Shown here: piece after piece, positions 9,355 to 18,940 of the stretch | How positions within the stretch are numbered: position 1 is the first letter of the stretch | Layout: the number at the start of each line of letters is the position of its first letter | Source of the DNA: Pelistega indica | GTDB lineage: Bacteria; Pseudomonadota; Gammaproteobacteria; Burkholderiales; Burkholderiaceae_B | Direction: 5' to 3' | NCBI RefSeq assembly: GCF_000506865.1 | Contig: NZ_AYSV01000087.1 | Coordinates: 1 to 64,000 of the forward strand | Length of the DNA: 64,000 nucleotides | Translations under genes and position numbers: made by a program | The notes under the pieces: model-generated | Told to the model about the DNA's origin: nothing | The model's input: only the letters and a program-made list of their open reading frames with translations | Database searches by the model: none

Positions 9355-10725
9355 TTACTCCGATATCCAATGAGAGATTTGGCTTGGTTTATTAAAAATA
9401 TTGTTTATGTTTAAACCAATTGCAGTAAGCGTCTGTTGCCATAAAGCCATACGCTCATGATCGTCATTTTGCTCAATTAAATAAATTGAGGTACGTTCTG
9501 CATATCCAGCTACATCTTTAATAAAATAGGCAATACCTCTATCGGGCGTTTGACGACCATCGCAAACAAGTAATAATTCCTTGACAGGATGGTTAATTAG
9601 TTTGAGCATTAATTGATGACGTTGTTCACGAGATTCAATTTTACCAACGTCTGTGACAGATGGGTGTAAGATAAATGGAGGCCAAACTTGTTTGCTTGGT
9701 ATCTCTAGACCTACAATTAAACGCTCAGTGGTCCAGTTAGTTGGTGTGGTTTTATCTATATTCGGTAGCTCATAATTTGGAGCTGAGGCGTCAATATCAA
9801 TCTTTTCAGCACGCTGTTCAAGGCGTTTTATTAATGTAGAGTAACTTGGTAACGTAATATCAATAGTCGTTCTTTTTATGGTTAAACGAGCTTTGATAAA
9901 CGAAAAAATAAAGCTGATTAAACGAGTTAGGATTCCCCATACGACTAACTGTCCTAATAGCCATATTGACCATGCTTTTTGCGCATCTATTTGAGAAGCA
10001 ATATGATTACCACTGGCATGAATAATTTGTACATCTGGAATAGGGAAACCCAATAGTGAAGGAATAAAGCCAATTATTTGTGTAAAACCCACAAAGCCAT
10101 TGCTTGATAAAATGGTGGTTTCCCAACCAAAAGTATAGCTTTTGGTGGATAGCAACAACAGCATTGTAATTAGGCAGGAAGTCAAACTAATTAGCCAAAA
10201 ACCATGGCTAATACTACTTAAAATCCAGCGTAGACTTCCTTGTTGATTACTTGTATGAATAAACGATTGCATGGCAAGGGTTGCATCGGGACTACGAGCT
10301 AGTTTTTTGCTTAACCATAACCATACACGCCCTAGTAACGTTTGTGTATCCCAAGTCGCAAATAAGGTAAAGAGCCAAAAAATAAAGGTAATAGCATGCA
10401 AACCTAATAAAGCGACCAATGCCATAATAACGTTAATATGACTAGTGCTTAATGCACTATAAGCCATGCCTATACCAGATAGTATGGCGAGAAAAATAAA
10501 TAGGATAAGTGCAAATTTTGACGCACTTATCCATTGATTTACTGTTTCTAATAAACCATCTCGGCGACTTAATAAAAGGGCACGTTGGATAACTTTATCA
10601 GCAAGAGAAATTGGTTGGGCACGAAGCTGTAAAACAACGGCATTATCTTCTATAGGTCCCCAGTGTTCCTCGCGCTGTCGTACAGCTTCTGTAACCCATA
10701 TTTCTTTAAAATTAATTGTTGGCAT
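9355..10725 (-). CDS. DUF2868 membrane protein
   Basis: A 456-residue membrane protein upstream of, and coupled to, the DUF3482 GTPase gene. Hydrophobic segments are at about residues 70-90, 97-120, 170-192 and 250-272. The C-terminal cytosolic domain (about 300-456) contains LLLVCDGRQTPDRG and IYLIEQND, a Rossmann-like pattern without a visible P-loop. The family is conserved in beta- and gammaproteobacteria and has no assigned function. A membrane platform for the GTPase is the natural guess. Confidence 0.85.
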   Translation of the reverse strand: MPTINFKEIWVTEAVRQREEHWGPIEDNAVVLQLRAQPISLADKVIQRALLLSRRDGLLETVNQWISASKFALILFIFLAILSGIGMAYSALSTSHINVIMALVALLGLHAITFIFWLFTLFATWDTQTLLGRVWLWLSKKLARSPDATLAMQSFIHTSNQQGSLRWILSSISHGFWLISLTSCLITMLLLLSTKSYTFGWETTILSSNGFVGFTQIIGFIPSLLGFPIPDVQIIHASGNHIASQIDAQKAWSIWLLGQLVVWGILTRLISFIFSFIKARLTIKRTTIDITLPSYSTLIKRLEQRAEKIDIDASAPNYELPNIDKTTPTNWTTERLIVGLEIPSKQVWPPFILHPSVTDVGKIESREQRHQLMLKLINHPVKELLLVCDGRQTPDRGIAYFIKDVAGYAERTSIYLIEQNDDHERMALWQQTLTAIGLNINNIFNKPSQISHWISE

Positions 10726-10748
10726 GAATAAAGTGATAGAAAAACGGT

Positions 10749-11132
10749 TTACTTAATATCAATGATATTGTCGTTTAAATCATTGATTGGTTGCTTTTTA
10801 GAGAACCATTTTGCCATTTTTTCTTTCGCTTGTGCTTTAACTTCAGGGGTAATGTAATAAGAGACTGTTGCTAAAGCGGCTGCAATAACACTTAAATCAT
10901 CCGTAAAACCGACACCCGGCAAGAGGTCAGGTATGGCATCAACAGGCAGTACTAGATAGGCTAGTGCGCCATAAATCACTTTTCTAGCCCATTTGGGAGT
11001 AGAGGGGTTCTTTAAACCATAGTAGAGGTATAGGGCTTTTTCAAGTAGTGGTTCTCCCAGACGTTTAGCGAGTTTACTTAATTGTCCCATTAGATTTTGG
11101 GTTTCTTTGACCGATGGATCCTTGTGATTCAT
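10749..11132 (-). CDS. YkvA family (DUF1232) protein
   Basis: A 127-residue protein with the DUF1232 signature VDAIPDLLPGVGFTDD following a helical membrane-associating segment. I use the ATG at 11132 because GGAGG stands 8 bases before it; the longer frame from 11174 would run through the terminator of the next gene. It lies 23 bases upstream of the DUF2868-DUF3482 pair on the same strand and may be cotranscribed. Function unknown. Confidence 0.85.
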   Translation of the reverse strand: MNHKDPSVKETQNLMGQLSKLAKRLGEPLLEKALYLYYGLKNPSTPKWARKVIYGALAYLVLPVDAIPDLLPGVGFTDDLSVIAAALATVSYYITPEVKAQAKEKMAKWFSKKQPINDLNDNIIDIK

Positions 11133-11151
11133 TAGGAAAACCTCCAAGAAA

Positions 11152-11176
11152 TAAAAAGCGTGCCATAAAGGCACGC
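11152..11176 (-). terminator. terminator of the GlsB-type gene
   Basis: A perfect 7-base stem, GCGTGCC/GGCACGC with a 5-base loop (11158-11176), is followed on the minus strand by a T run. Part of the stem sequence recurs at 11196-11202, directly after the stop of the GlsB-type gene. Confidence 0.75.
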
Positions 11177-11202
11177 TGTCAGAGGGAGAAAGTAAGCGTG
11201 CC

Positions 11203-11448
11203 TTACTTCTTACTTACGAGACCAAAAATAAATAGTAGGATTAATGCACCTACAACAGAAGCAATCCAACCTGCTTGGCTACCTGCTGGATACATACCAA
11301 TAGCTTGACCTAAATAAGAGCCTACAAAAGAGCCTGCTACACCTAATAATGTTGTCATGATGAAGCCCATAGATTGAGTTCCCGGCATAATGGCACGTGC
11401 GATAAGACCAACGATAAAACCAATAATGATAGCACTAATAATAGACAT
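11203..11448 (-). CDS. GlsB/YeaQ/YmgE family membrane protein
   Basis: An 81-residue, very hydrophobic protein with three predicted membrane helices and glycine-rich helix-packing motifs (GFIVGLIAR, GVAGSFVGSYLGQ, GWIASVVGA). It matches the transglycosylase-associated YeaQ/YmgE family. Members are small stress-linked inner-membrane proteins without known enzymatic activity. It stands alone with its own terminator. Confidence 0.9.
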   Translation of the reverse strand: MSIISAIIIGFIVGLIARAIMPGTQSMGFIMTTLLGVAGSFVGSYLGQAIGMYPAGSQAGWIASVVGALILLFIFGLVSKK

Positions 11449-11542
11449 AACAATCCTCGAACTAAAAAAATGAAAAATAGTTTATTGAAAACTACATAAC
11501 TATCATTATAAGGATGAATTATGTCGTTTCAATGATTAAATG

Positions 11543-12445
11543 TTAATTTTTATGAGGATTGAGGGATAATTTAAAAAATTTAACGATTTTTAACCAGAAA
11601 ACATTAATAATCAATGCCAACATTACTGTAATGACCCCGAACCACTGTATGACAGAAAGCTTTTCGTGGAATGCAATAGCATTAGAAATAATACCAACAA
11701 TAGGAACCAGTAGTGTTAGTGGTGCAATCAAGTTAACAGGACGAGTGGCTAACAAACGTCCCCACAGGACATAACCCACGAGATTTGACATATAGGCGGA
11801 ATAAGCAGCGGCTATATAAGCATTGATTGATGCATTGCTTAGACTAGAGGCAATCCGTTCCGGACCTTCAAAGATGTAGGAAGCTAGCATGAACATCGGT
11901 GTGGAAATCAGTCCACCCCAGACAACCAAACTGACCATATTTACTTCTCGCATCAATTTGATGGTGATATTACCACATGCCCAAGAAATTGCAGCGCCTA
12001 CAACACAAATAAGTCCTAGAAAGGGAATGACTGTTTCAGTATTAGCGCCTTGAATCAATAGTGTTATGCCTAGGAATGCAATAAAAATGGCGATTAAGCT
12101 GCCCAAGGGAATTTTTTCTTTAAAATAAAGTGCTGCAAAAATGATGGTAAAGAAAGCTTGCATTTGCATTAATAAAGAGGTGAGTCCTCCTGATAGTCCA
12201 AAGGCTAAAGAACTTAGCATAAAGGCAAATTGCAAAAAGTTGATGGTAGTCCCATAGGCGATGATTAATTTCCACGGTGCTTTAGGAGGTTTTAAAAAAA
12301 ATATGGCTGGAAAGGCAACCATGAATACACGAATACCTCCAAACAATAAAGGGGGGAGTTCTGCCAAACCAATTTTGCTAATTAAAAAATTAAGTCCCCA
12401 TACAATAATGGTCAATAAAGCGGCTAGCCAGTCTCTTAAAGGCAT
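11543..12445 (-). CDS. eamA: EamA family drug/metabolite exporter
   Basis: A 300-residue, ten-helix DMT-superfamily transporter made of two EamA repeats. Along its length it resembles E. coli EamA, the O-acetylserine/cysteine exporter: GLNFLISKIGL, FMVAFPAIFFL, MQAFFTII, SWACGNI and PLTLLVPIVG are all recognisable. The substrate here is not shown by sequence alone. It stands alone, divergent from the ABC operon that begins at 12659. Confidence 0.85.
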   Translation of the reverse strand: MPLRDWLAALLTIIVWGLNFLISKIGLAELPPLLFGGIRVFMVAFPAIFFLKPPKAPWKLIIAYGTTINFLQFAFMLSSLAFGLSGGLTSLLMQMQAFFTIIFAALYFKEKIPLGSLIAIFIAFLGITLLIQGANTETVIPFLGLICVVGAAISWACGNITIKLMREVNMVSLVVWGGLISTPMFMLASYIFEGPERIASSLSNASINAYIAAAYSAYMSNLVGYVLWGRLLATRPVNLIAPLTLLVPIVGIISNAIAFHEKLSVIQWFGVITVMLALIINVFWLKIVKFFKLSLNPHKN

Positions 12446-12622
12446 GATGAAGCACCTAGAAAATTGTTAAGTCTTATTAAAATAGATAGACAATTTCAAA
12501 TAATACACTAATATGACAGGTCGTTGTTTTATGATGAAAAAAGTGTGAAATCAACGTAAAAATTGCTTTACTTGTAGACTGTCACAATCATGAAATATCT
12601 GCTCGTTAAGCTACTCGCATCT

Positions 12623-12631
12623 TGATATAAT
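12623..12631 (+). promoter_or_regulatory. extended -10 promoter of the AfuA-type operon
   Basis: TTGATATAAT contains a TG immediately before the -10 region and a perfect TATAAT (12626-12631). No matching -35 hexamer is visible, as often with extended -10 promoters. It lies 27 bases upstream of the substrate-binding-protein ATG. Confidence 0.55.
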
Positions 12632-12658
12632 TTTCGGAATTCTGTATTGGAGAATAGC

Positions 12659-13625
12659 ATGTTTAATAAATTGCTGACTGCCTTAGGTTTGGCGGTATTG
12701 TCAGTAGGTGCACAGGCCCAACAACTTACCCTATATACGTCTCAACCTGTTGCTGATGCACAAATGACAGTAGAGGCTTTTGAAAAAGCTAATCCTGGTG
12801 TTAAGGTTGAGTGGGTGCGCGATGGTACAACAAAATTAATGACAAAGTTTCGTGCTGAAGTGGATGCTGGAGTGATCAAGCCAGACCTACTATTGATTGC
12901 GGACAGTGTTACCCTAGAGCAATTAAAGAAAGAAAATTTACTTGAAGCTTATGACTCAGCAGAAAAAAGTCATTACGATGCTTCTTTATACGATAATCAA
13001 GGTTTTTATTATGGTACTAAGCTGATTACAACAGGGATTGCGTATCATAAAGAGGCTAAAGATAAACCAACATCTTGGAATGATTTGTTAAAGCCTGAAT
13101 ATAAAGATTTGGCAGCAATGCCTAGCCCTCTTTATTCTGGTGCAGCATTAATTCATTTATCTGCACTAACGACCAACCCTGAGTTTGGTTGGAAATATTA
13201 CGAGGGTCTTAAAGCTAATGGCATGAGCCCACAAAAAGGTAATGGTAGTGTATTGACAGCGATTACGTCGGGTGCAAAACCTTATGGCGTATTGGTGGAT
13301 TATTTAGCAATTCGTGAAAAAGCTAAAGGAGCACCTGTTGAGTTTGTGTTCCCTACTGAAGGTGTCAGTATGGTGACTGAACCAATCGCTATTTTAAAAT
13401 CTTCTAAAAACAAAGAATTAAGCTAAAAAATTCGTGGACTTTGTATTGTCTGAGGAAGGTCAAAAATTGGTATTAAGCCAAGGTTATCTACCGGCTCGTA
13501 ATGGTATGCCTTCACCAGAAGGATTCCCTGATCGTAAAGAAATTAAATTATTACCATTTGATGCAAGCAAAGCCTTAGAAAACACTGAAAATGATAAGGC
13601 AGGTTTTAGTAAACTATTTGAATAG
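12659..13625 (+). pseudogene. ABC substrate-binding protein (AfuA/FbpA-like), frameshifted
   Basis: Periplasmic binding protein of the Fe3+/phosphonate/polyamine-type ABC importers. A signal peptide ending AQAQ is followed by LTLYTSQP and a two-lobed fold ending VDFVLSEEGQKLVLSQGYLPARNG. An extra A at 13420-13421 causes a stop at 13426; without it the text reads straight on as KELAKKFVDF. I start at the ATG at 12659, behind a GGAGA. I do not see the tandem tyrosines typical of FbpA iron sites at the expected place (VDYLAIREK instead), so the ligand may not be free iron. Confidence 0.82.
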
Positions 13626-13674
13626 TTTAAGGTTGTTGATGAAGTGATTTAGTAAAGATATTGTCAGCAATTGT

Positions 13675-15370
13675 ATGACTTTAACAAGCAAAAATAAACT
13701 TCCTAGCCCCCTATTATGGGGGTTAGTTTTGTTGATAACGATAATTAGTGTTTTACCGACCGTACGACTAGTGATGCAGGCATTGTCCGATATTAGTTGG
13801 CATCACCCCTCTAGTTTATCCAAAGTTATTTCTCAAAAAAATACTTGGTTAGCCTTTAATCACAGTATTTATACCTCTTTCATGGCGATGTGGGTATCGT
13901 TATTTCTTGGTGGGGCACTCGCTTTTTTCGTTGTTTTAAGTGATATTAGATGGAAGTCATTATGGGTATTTTTATTTATGTTACCTATGATGATTCCTCC
14001 ACAAGTCACAGCGCTAAGTTGGTTGCAGCTAATGGGTCCAAGTAGCGTTTTATTAAAAACGTTAGGTATGGCACCAGCCTTAGGTAGTAAACAGCCGTTA
14101 TATTCTGCTTGGGGTATTATTCTATTGATGGGAATTCAGCATACTTCATTGGTCTTTCTAATATTAAGGAGCAATTTACTCTATATTCCTAAGGAATTGA
14201 TTGAGGCGGCTCGTTTAAATGGAGCTAGCCAGCAACGTGTTTTTATAGATATTATTTTTCCTTTATGTCGTAATGGGTTAGTGGCTGGAGCGGCCGTTGC
14301 TTTTATTTCTGGACTAGGAAATTTTGGGATCCCTGCTATGTTGGGAATTCCTGTCTCTTACTATGTACTTCCTACCTTGATTTATCAAAAAATGGCTGAT
14401 TTTGGTCCCACGATGATTAGTGAATTATCAAGTTTATCGTTGATTATTGCTGTTCTAGCAGTTGTCGCCGTTTGGGTACAGCATCATTTTCAAAATAAGA
14501 TGACCTTAATGAGCGCACAAGGAAAACCTTTTAAATTTGAATTAAATCAATGGCGTCTTGTTGTAGAAATAAGCTTGGCAGTGGTTTTGTTAGTCTATTT
14601 TAGTTATTCCCTTGCTCGCTTTATTGAGTAGCTCTTTTGTCGCTGCGCAAGGTATACCATTGAGTTGGGAGACTTTTAGTTGGCAAGGGTATATTAATAT
14701 TTTTAAACCACAAAGTAGTGTTTGGCGAGCATTTACTAATAGTTTTTTCTTATCCTTAATGGCAGCAGTTATTATTGTTTTGATTAGTATCCCATTAGCC
14801 TATTGGGGGCAACGAGATTCATCAAGTAAGCTTTATTATGTAAGTAAAGTAATGATGGACATTCCCTATGCTTTACCCGGGGTGGTATTATCAATAGCGT
14901 GTATTCTTATCTTTGTGAAGCCTTTGCCGATAGTGAATGTAAGTCTTTATGGTACGTTATGGATTATTTTGTTTGCTTATTTGGCAAGATTTTTAACTGT
15001 AGGATTTAAACCCATCCAAAGTAGTATGTTGCAAATGGACGTAGCTTTAGAAGAGGCGGCTCAGCTGTGTGGAGCAAACTTTACCCAGCGATTAAGGGAT
15101 ATTCTTATTCCTTTACTTGCGCCTTCGGTATTTGCAGGAATTATTTTGGTATTCTTGATTGCCTTTAATGAATTAACTGTTTCAGCATTATTGTGGAGCG
15201 CTGGGAAAGAAACAGTAGGAGTGATTATTTTTAATATGGACGAAAGTGGCGATGCTATTATGGCTTCTGCTGTATCTGTGGTAGTCGTGCTATTGGTAAT
15301 CGTATTGATGCTGATATTGAGTTTGTTAGGAAAACGTTTACCTAAAGGAGTAATTCCATGGCAAAGCTAG
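13675..15370 (+). pseudogene. two-domain ABC permease (FbpB/PhnU-like), frameshifted
   Basis: Inner-membrane permease with two fused BPD-type domains, each with an EAA loop (EAARLNGAS in the first half, EEAAQLCGAN in the second). This is the FbpB-type architecture that pairs with the binding protein upstream and the ATPase downstream. The two halves are in different frames, joined by removing one C from the CCC at 14609-14611 (YSLLALLSSS). The total is 565 codons plus one base, normal for a fused permease. The last 13 bases overlap the ATPase gene. Confidence 0.85.
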
Positions 15371-16401
15371 TCTTAGAAAATGTCTCTAAAGTATTTGCAG
15401 ATCAAAAGGTAGTGGATTCGGTATCATTAACAGTTGAGTCAGGAACATTTTTGGCCTTGCTAGGCCCATCTGGTTGTGGGAAAACGACTGTTTTACGTAT
15501 GATTGCTGGTTTTGAGCCTGTCTCGGAAGGACGTATTTTATTAGACGATAAAGAAATCTCTACCTCTCATACCAATATACCTCCAGAACAACGAGAAATG
15601 AGTATGGTATTTCAGTCATATGCATTATGGCCACATATGAATGTAATGGATAATGTAGGTTATGCCTTAAAGATTAAAGGGGTTAAAGGCGAGGCTTATT
15701 TAGCGGAAGTGAATGACGCTTTAATAGCTGTCAATATGGCACATTTAGCCAAAAGAATGCCTAATGAATTAAGTGGAGGGCAACGTCAGCGGGTAGCATT
15801 AGCAAGATGTTTGGTTTCTCATCCTAAAATTGTCCTATTAGATGAGCCTCTAGCGAATTTAGACCAATATTTACGAGCGTCTATGGAAGACACATTTCGC
15901 GAATTCCAAGCCAAAACTAATGCTACTTTTATTTATGTCACGCATGATCAAGCAGAAGCTATGGCACTAGCCGATAAAATTGCGGTGATGAAGCAAGGTG
16001 TTATTGAACAATTCGATTCTCCCCAAAGCCTTTATCAAACACCATGCTCTGAGTGGGTGGCACGCTTTATTGGACAGGGATCTATTTTGAAAAGTAGTGC
16101 GAGATCACCGGAGAAGGGTAAACAACTGTCTAAACAAACAATTGAAACATTATTAGCCCCGGGAACTTTCTCTGCTAACCAACTACAGACTTTTTTGGTT
16201 CGTCCTCAGCATATTCATTTAGCGCAAGAGGGTCAGGGGTTACAGGCGTTAATTTTTAATCGCGTCTTTAAAGGGGAACGTTATGCTTACAAAGCACGCC
16301 TGCACAATGATCAAGAGATATTGTTTTTTTCAGAATCTTATTTGCCATTAAATAAAACCATATACTTAACCATTGAACAAGGATATTTATTAGGGGACTA
16401 A
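15358..16401 (+). CDS. ABC transporter ATPase (FbpC/PotA-like)
   Basis: A 347-residue ATPase. It has Walker A GPSGCGKTT, Q-loop VFQSYALWPH, signature LSGGQRQR, Walker B VLLDEP and switch histidine VTHDQAEA. A C-terminal TOBE-like regulatory domain (about 240-347) is typical of FbpC, PotA and PhnT. Third gene of the importer operon, overlapping the permease by 13 bases. Its stop overlaps that of the convergent lysO by four bases. Confidence 0.92.
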   Translation: MAKLVLENVSKVFADQKVVDSVSLTVESGTFLALLGPSGCGKTTVLRMIAGFEPVSEGRILLDDKEISTSHTNIPPEQREMSMVFQSYALWPHMNVMDNVGYALKIKGVKGEAYLAEVNDALIAVNMAHLAKRMPNELSGGQRQRVALARCLVSHPKIVLLDEPLANLDQYLRASMEDTFREFQAKTNATFIYVTHDQAEAMALADKIAVMKQGVIEQFDSPQSLYQTPCSEWVARFIGQGSILKSSARSPEKGKQLSKQTIETLLAPGTFSANQLQTFLVRPQHIHLAQEGQGLQALIFNRVFKGERYAYKARLHNDQEILFFSESYLPLNKTIYLTIEQGYLLGD

Positions 16402-17315
16402 GGAATTAAACTGATTAAAAAACCTAACCAAAAAGGAGCAATCACACTAAGGGCAACGCCAACATAAATTGCTTGGGCGATATATTGGTTACCTGCAGTT
16501 TTTTTGATGATAGGTAAGGTTGTATCCATTGCTGTTGCGCCAGCAACGGCTATAGCGGAATCTGGATATCTAGCACCAATAAAAAATAGAGCAACAATTG
16601 ATAGTAATTCTCTGAATAGGTCTGTTAGTGAGGCAGTGGCACCGTAGAACTCACCTAAATGAGCAGTAACTAGAACGGCAGAAAGAGAAAACCAACCATG
16701 ACCACCAGATAAGACCAAACCATATCGATAATCTATACCCATTAGCCATGAAAGAAACACGCTGCCAATAGTTGATGCAATGAGAATCCAAACTGGCATG
16801 AATACAATGCGTCGATTAATGCTTTTTAGGCTTACAGGTGCATTAATCAAATCAACCCCAATAATAAATAACAAAATATAAAGAAAAACCTCACTTGATG
16901 GCATAAAATCCGTACGCAAGCTGAAATGCAGTAAGCTTTGAGCAAATAATCCACCTAGAATAATAGAAAGAAATGCCAGGGCACATTCTTTTAGCACATG
17001 AGCAATGCCTAAGTCATGTGCTGATTTGTGAGCTGTTAAGCGAGTTTTTCGACCATAAAGTAGATAAAGAATGAGTGCGACAAAAATGCTCAAGCCTATG
17101 GAATAGACAGAGGCAAGTGTTAGTATGTCCGTGACGTGAGTAATGTTTTCTAGTGCTAGACCAAATTTATAACCAATGGCAAAGAGTAGGATCCAAATAA
17201 AAGGAGTAATGCTTCTAGCAATACGCTGAGTGATTGTTGCCGGCAAAAAGTGTCCTGCCATCATCCCAACCACAATCGCTAGACAGATGGGTAAAAGTGA
17301 AGTTAATGTATCCAT
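16398..17315 (-). CDS. lysO: LysO family lysine exporter
   Basis: A 305-residue membrane protein with about eight helices, of the LysO/YbjE (DUF340) family that exports L-lysine in E. coli. Conserved stretches include LILYIL-type helices and, near the C-terminus, SGGHGWFSLS, DLFRELLSI and GATAMDTTLPI. The last reads GATSMDFTLPV in E. coli. It is downstream of a GNAT gene (8-base gap) and convergent with the ABC ATPase. Confidence 0.87.
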   Translation of the reverse strand: MDTLTSLLPICLAIVVGMMAGHFLPATITQRIARSITPFIWILLFAIGYKFGLALENITHVTDILTLASVYSIGLSIFVALILYLLYGRKTRLTAHKSAHDLGIAHVLKECALAFLSIILGGLFAQSLLHFSLRTDFMPSSEVFLYILLFIIGVDLINAPVSLKSINRRIVFMPVWILIASTIGSVFLSWLMGIDYRYGLVLSGGHGWFSLSAVLVTAHLGEFYGATASLTDLFRELLSIVALFFIGARYPDSAIAVAGATAMDTTLPIIKKTAGNQYIAQAIYVGVALSVIAPFWLGFLISLIP

Positions 17316-17323
17316 TGTTTTTA

Positions 17324-17941
17324 TTAGGTAGGCGTATTTTGGATTTTAGAGAGTAAACGTTGTTTATGTTCAGGCCATTCTTTACGTGCCATACTAAATA
17401 TCACTGAATCACGAACGGTACCATTTCTTCTGAGTTTATCACCGCGAATTACCCCATCTCTTTTAGCTCCAATGCGCTCAATGGCTGCCAATGAGGGCTC
17501 ATTCAGGTTGTCTGCACGCCAACCAACCATATTAGCTTTTAAACTTTCGAAAGCATAAAAAAGCATGAGGTATTTACATGCCGTATTGACAAAGGTACGT
17601 TGATGGGATTGAGCATACCATGTATAGCCAATCTCTAAACGAGCGCATTCTGGGATGATGTTGTAGTAGCGAGTAGTACCGATGATGGCTTTGGTTTTTG
17701 CATGTGTGACGGTGAAAATGAGACATTCACCCTTTGCTTGTTGCTCGAGAGCATTTGTCACATAGAGTTCCATTTCGTCAGGTGTAGGGACTGAAGAATA
17801 CACGGGAGTCCATAGTTCTCCATCACTAGCCGCCAGAGCTAAACTGGGTACATGACCTAAAGTAGTAGGTAGTAAGACTAGACCATTTCCTTCTAATTGG
17901 ACAGGATGAAGGGGCATAAAAAATGGTTCGACTGTTGTCAT
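17324..17941 (-). CDS. GNAT family N-acetyltransferase (RimJ/RimL type)
   Basis: A 205-residue acetyltransferase of the RimJ/RimL branch. It contains the family stretches LEIGYTWYAQSHQRTFVN (with the acetyl-CoA loop around QSHQRT), FESLKANMVGWRADNLNEPS and AIERIGAKRDGVIR. The acceptor is unknown. It is the first gene of a two-gene unit with lysO. Confidence 0.85.
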   Translation of the reverse strand: MTTVEPFFMPLHPVQLEGNGLVLLPTTLGHVPSLALAASDGELWTPVYSSVPTPDEMELYVTNALEQQAKGECLIFTVTHAKTKAIIGTTRYYNIIPECARLEIGYTWYAQSHQRTFVNTACKYLMLFYAFESLKANMVGWRADNLNEPSLAAIERIGAKRDGVIRGDKLRRNGTVRDSVIFSMARKEWPEHKQRLLSKIQNTPT

Positions 17942-17988
17942 GATAATAACTTATACTAAAAAAATATCTCAATTATAGTTTATGCTAA

Positions 17989-18016
17989 TTGCTCTTTTGA
18001 GCATTCGCTATATAAT
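17989..18016 (+). promoter_or_regulatory. promoter of the amino-acid ABC operon
   Basis: TTGCTC (17989-17994) and TATAAT (18011-18016) are separated by 16 bases and lie about 50 bases upstream of the binding-protein ATG. The -10 is perfect and the -35 partial. Confidence 0.5.
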
Positions 18017-18064
18017 TCAGTGTATTTTATTAATTTTGATTACTTTAAACGGAGGAGACAATCC

Positions 18065-18850
18065 ATGCGATCTCTACTTTTAGCTTTAAGTTTAGCCATT
18101 GGTGTTGTTGGTACGACAAGCGCGCAAAATTTAACTGAAATTAAATTTGGTACAGAATCTGCTTATGCCCCTTTTGAATATCGTAACGAAAAAGGTGAAT
18201 TAGTTGGTTTCGATATTGATGTAGGTAATGCGATTTGTGAGAAATTAAATGCCAAATGTGTATGGGTAGAGCAACCATTTGACTCATTAATTGCAGGCTT
18301 GCAAGCTCGAAAATTCGATATTATTCATGCTAGCTTGACACACAATGAAGCACGTGAGAAGGTAATTCTGTTCACAGATAATGTTTATGCTATTCCTACA
18401 CAATTATTGGCTAAGAAGGGTAGTGGTATTTTACCAACAGTTGATTCTTTAAAAGGCAAAAAAGTAGGTGCTTTACAAGGAAGTGCACAAGAGGCTTATG
18501 CTAAAAAAGTTTGGGGTAAGGCTGGAATCAAGGTGGTTTCTTATCTAGAGCAAGATCAAACATTTGTGGATTTGAACGCAGGTCGTATTGATGTGGCTAT
18601 TTTAGAAAAACCAAATGGCGTAGCTGGCTTCTTAAGTAAACCTGAAGGTAAAGACTGGGAATTTGTCGGTGAACCTTTAGTTGATCCATTATTAGCAAAT
18701 GAAATCGGAATGGGTCTTCGTAAACAAGATACGAAACTAAAAGAGGCTGTAGACGGTGCTATTAAGGCAATTCGTGAAGATGGCACATTAGCAAAAATTG
18801 CTAGCAAATACTTCCAAGAAGGTGAGTTGAATTTGCTTGATAAAAAATAA
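18065..18850 (+). CDS. basic amino-acid ABC transporter substrate-binding protein
   Basis: A HisJ/ArgT-type periplasmic binding protein. A signal peptide (MRSLLLALSLAIGVVGTTSA) is followed by IKFGTESAYAPFEYRNEKG and VGFDIDVGNAICEKL, the classic ligand-binding start of family 3 proteins. I begin at 18065 because GGAGGAG lies just upstream; the 15 extra upstream codons do not look like a signal. The permeases and ATPase follow after a hairpin. The exact ligand (lysine, arginine, ornithine or histidine) is not decided. Confidence 0.92.
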   Translation: MRSLLLALSLAIGVVGTTSAQNLTEIKFGTESAYAPFEYRNEKGELVGFDIDVGNAICEKLNAKCVWVEQPFDSLIAGLQARKFDIIHASLTHNEAREKVILFTDNVYAIPTQLLAKKGSGILPTVDSLKGKKVGALQGSAQEAYAKKVWGKAGIKVVSYLEQDQTFVDLNAGRIDVAILEKPNGVAGFLSKPEGKDWEFVGEPLVDPLLANEIGMGLRKQDTKLKEAVDGAIKAIREDGTLAKIASKYFQEGELNLLDKK

Positions 18851-18866
18851 TTTTTTTGTTAAGAGT

Positions 18867-18909
18867 GAGTGCATTTACGCTCCATACGTAAGTGTACTCA
18901 TTATTTTTT
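18867..18909 (+). terminator. intra-operon hairpin (partial terminator)
   Basis: A 13-base stem, GAGTGCATTTACG (18867-18879) with CGTAAGTGTACTC (18887-18899), loop of 7, followed by a T-rich tract. It sits between the binding protein and its permeases. That is the place where partial termination or an mRNA-stabilising hairpin usually keeps binding-protein levels higher than membrane components. Confidence 0.7.
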
Positions 18910-18940
18910 ATACCCTTAATGTTGTAAAAAAGGGGACTTT

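Noticed and set aside
11559-11774. Plus-strand frames inside eamA, aspS, acs and ubiA
   Set aside because: They are shadows of clearly identified genes on the other strand or frame, with no ribosome-binding site or family similarity.
13675-15370. Two separate permease genes
   Set aside because: The halves are in adjacent frames with a perfect junction after removing one C, and the total matches the fused FbpB-type permease.
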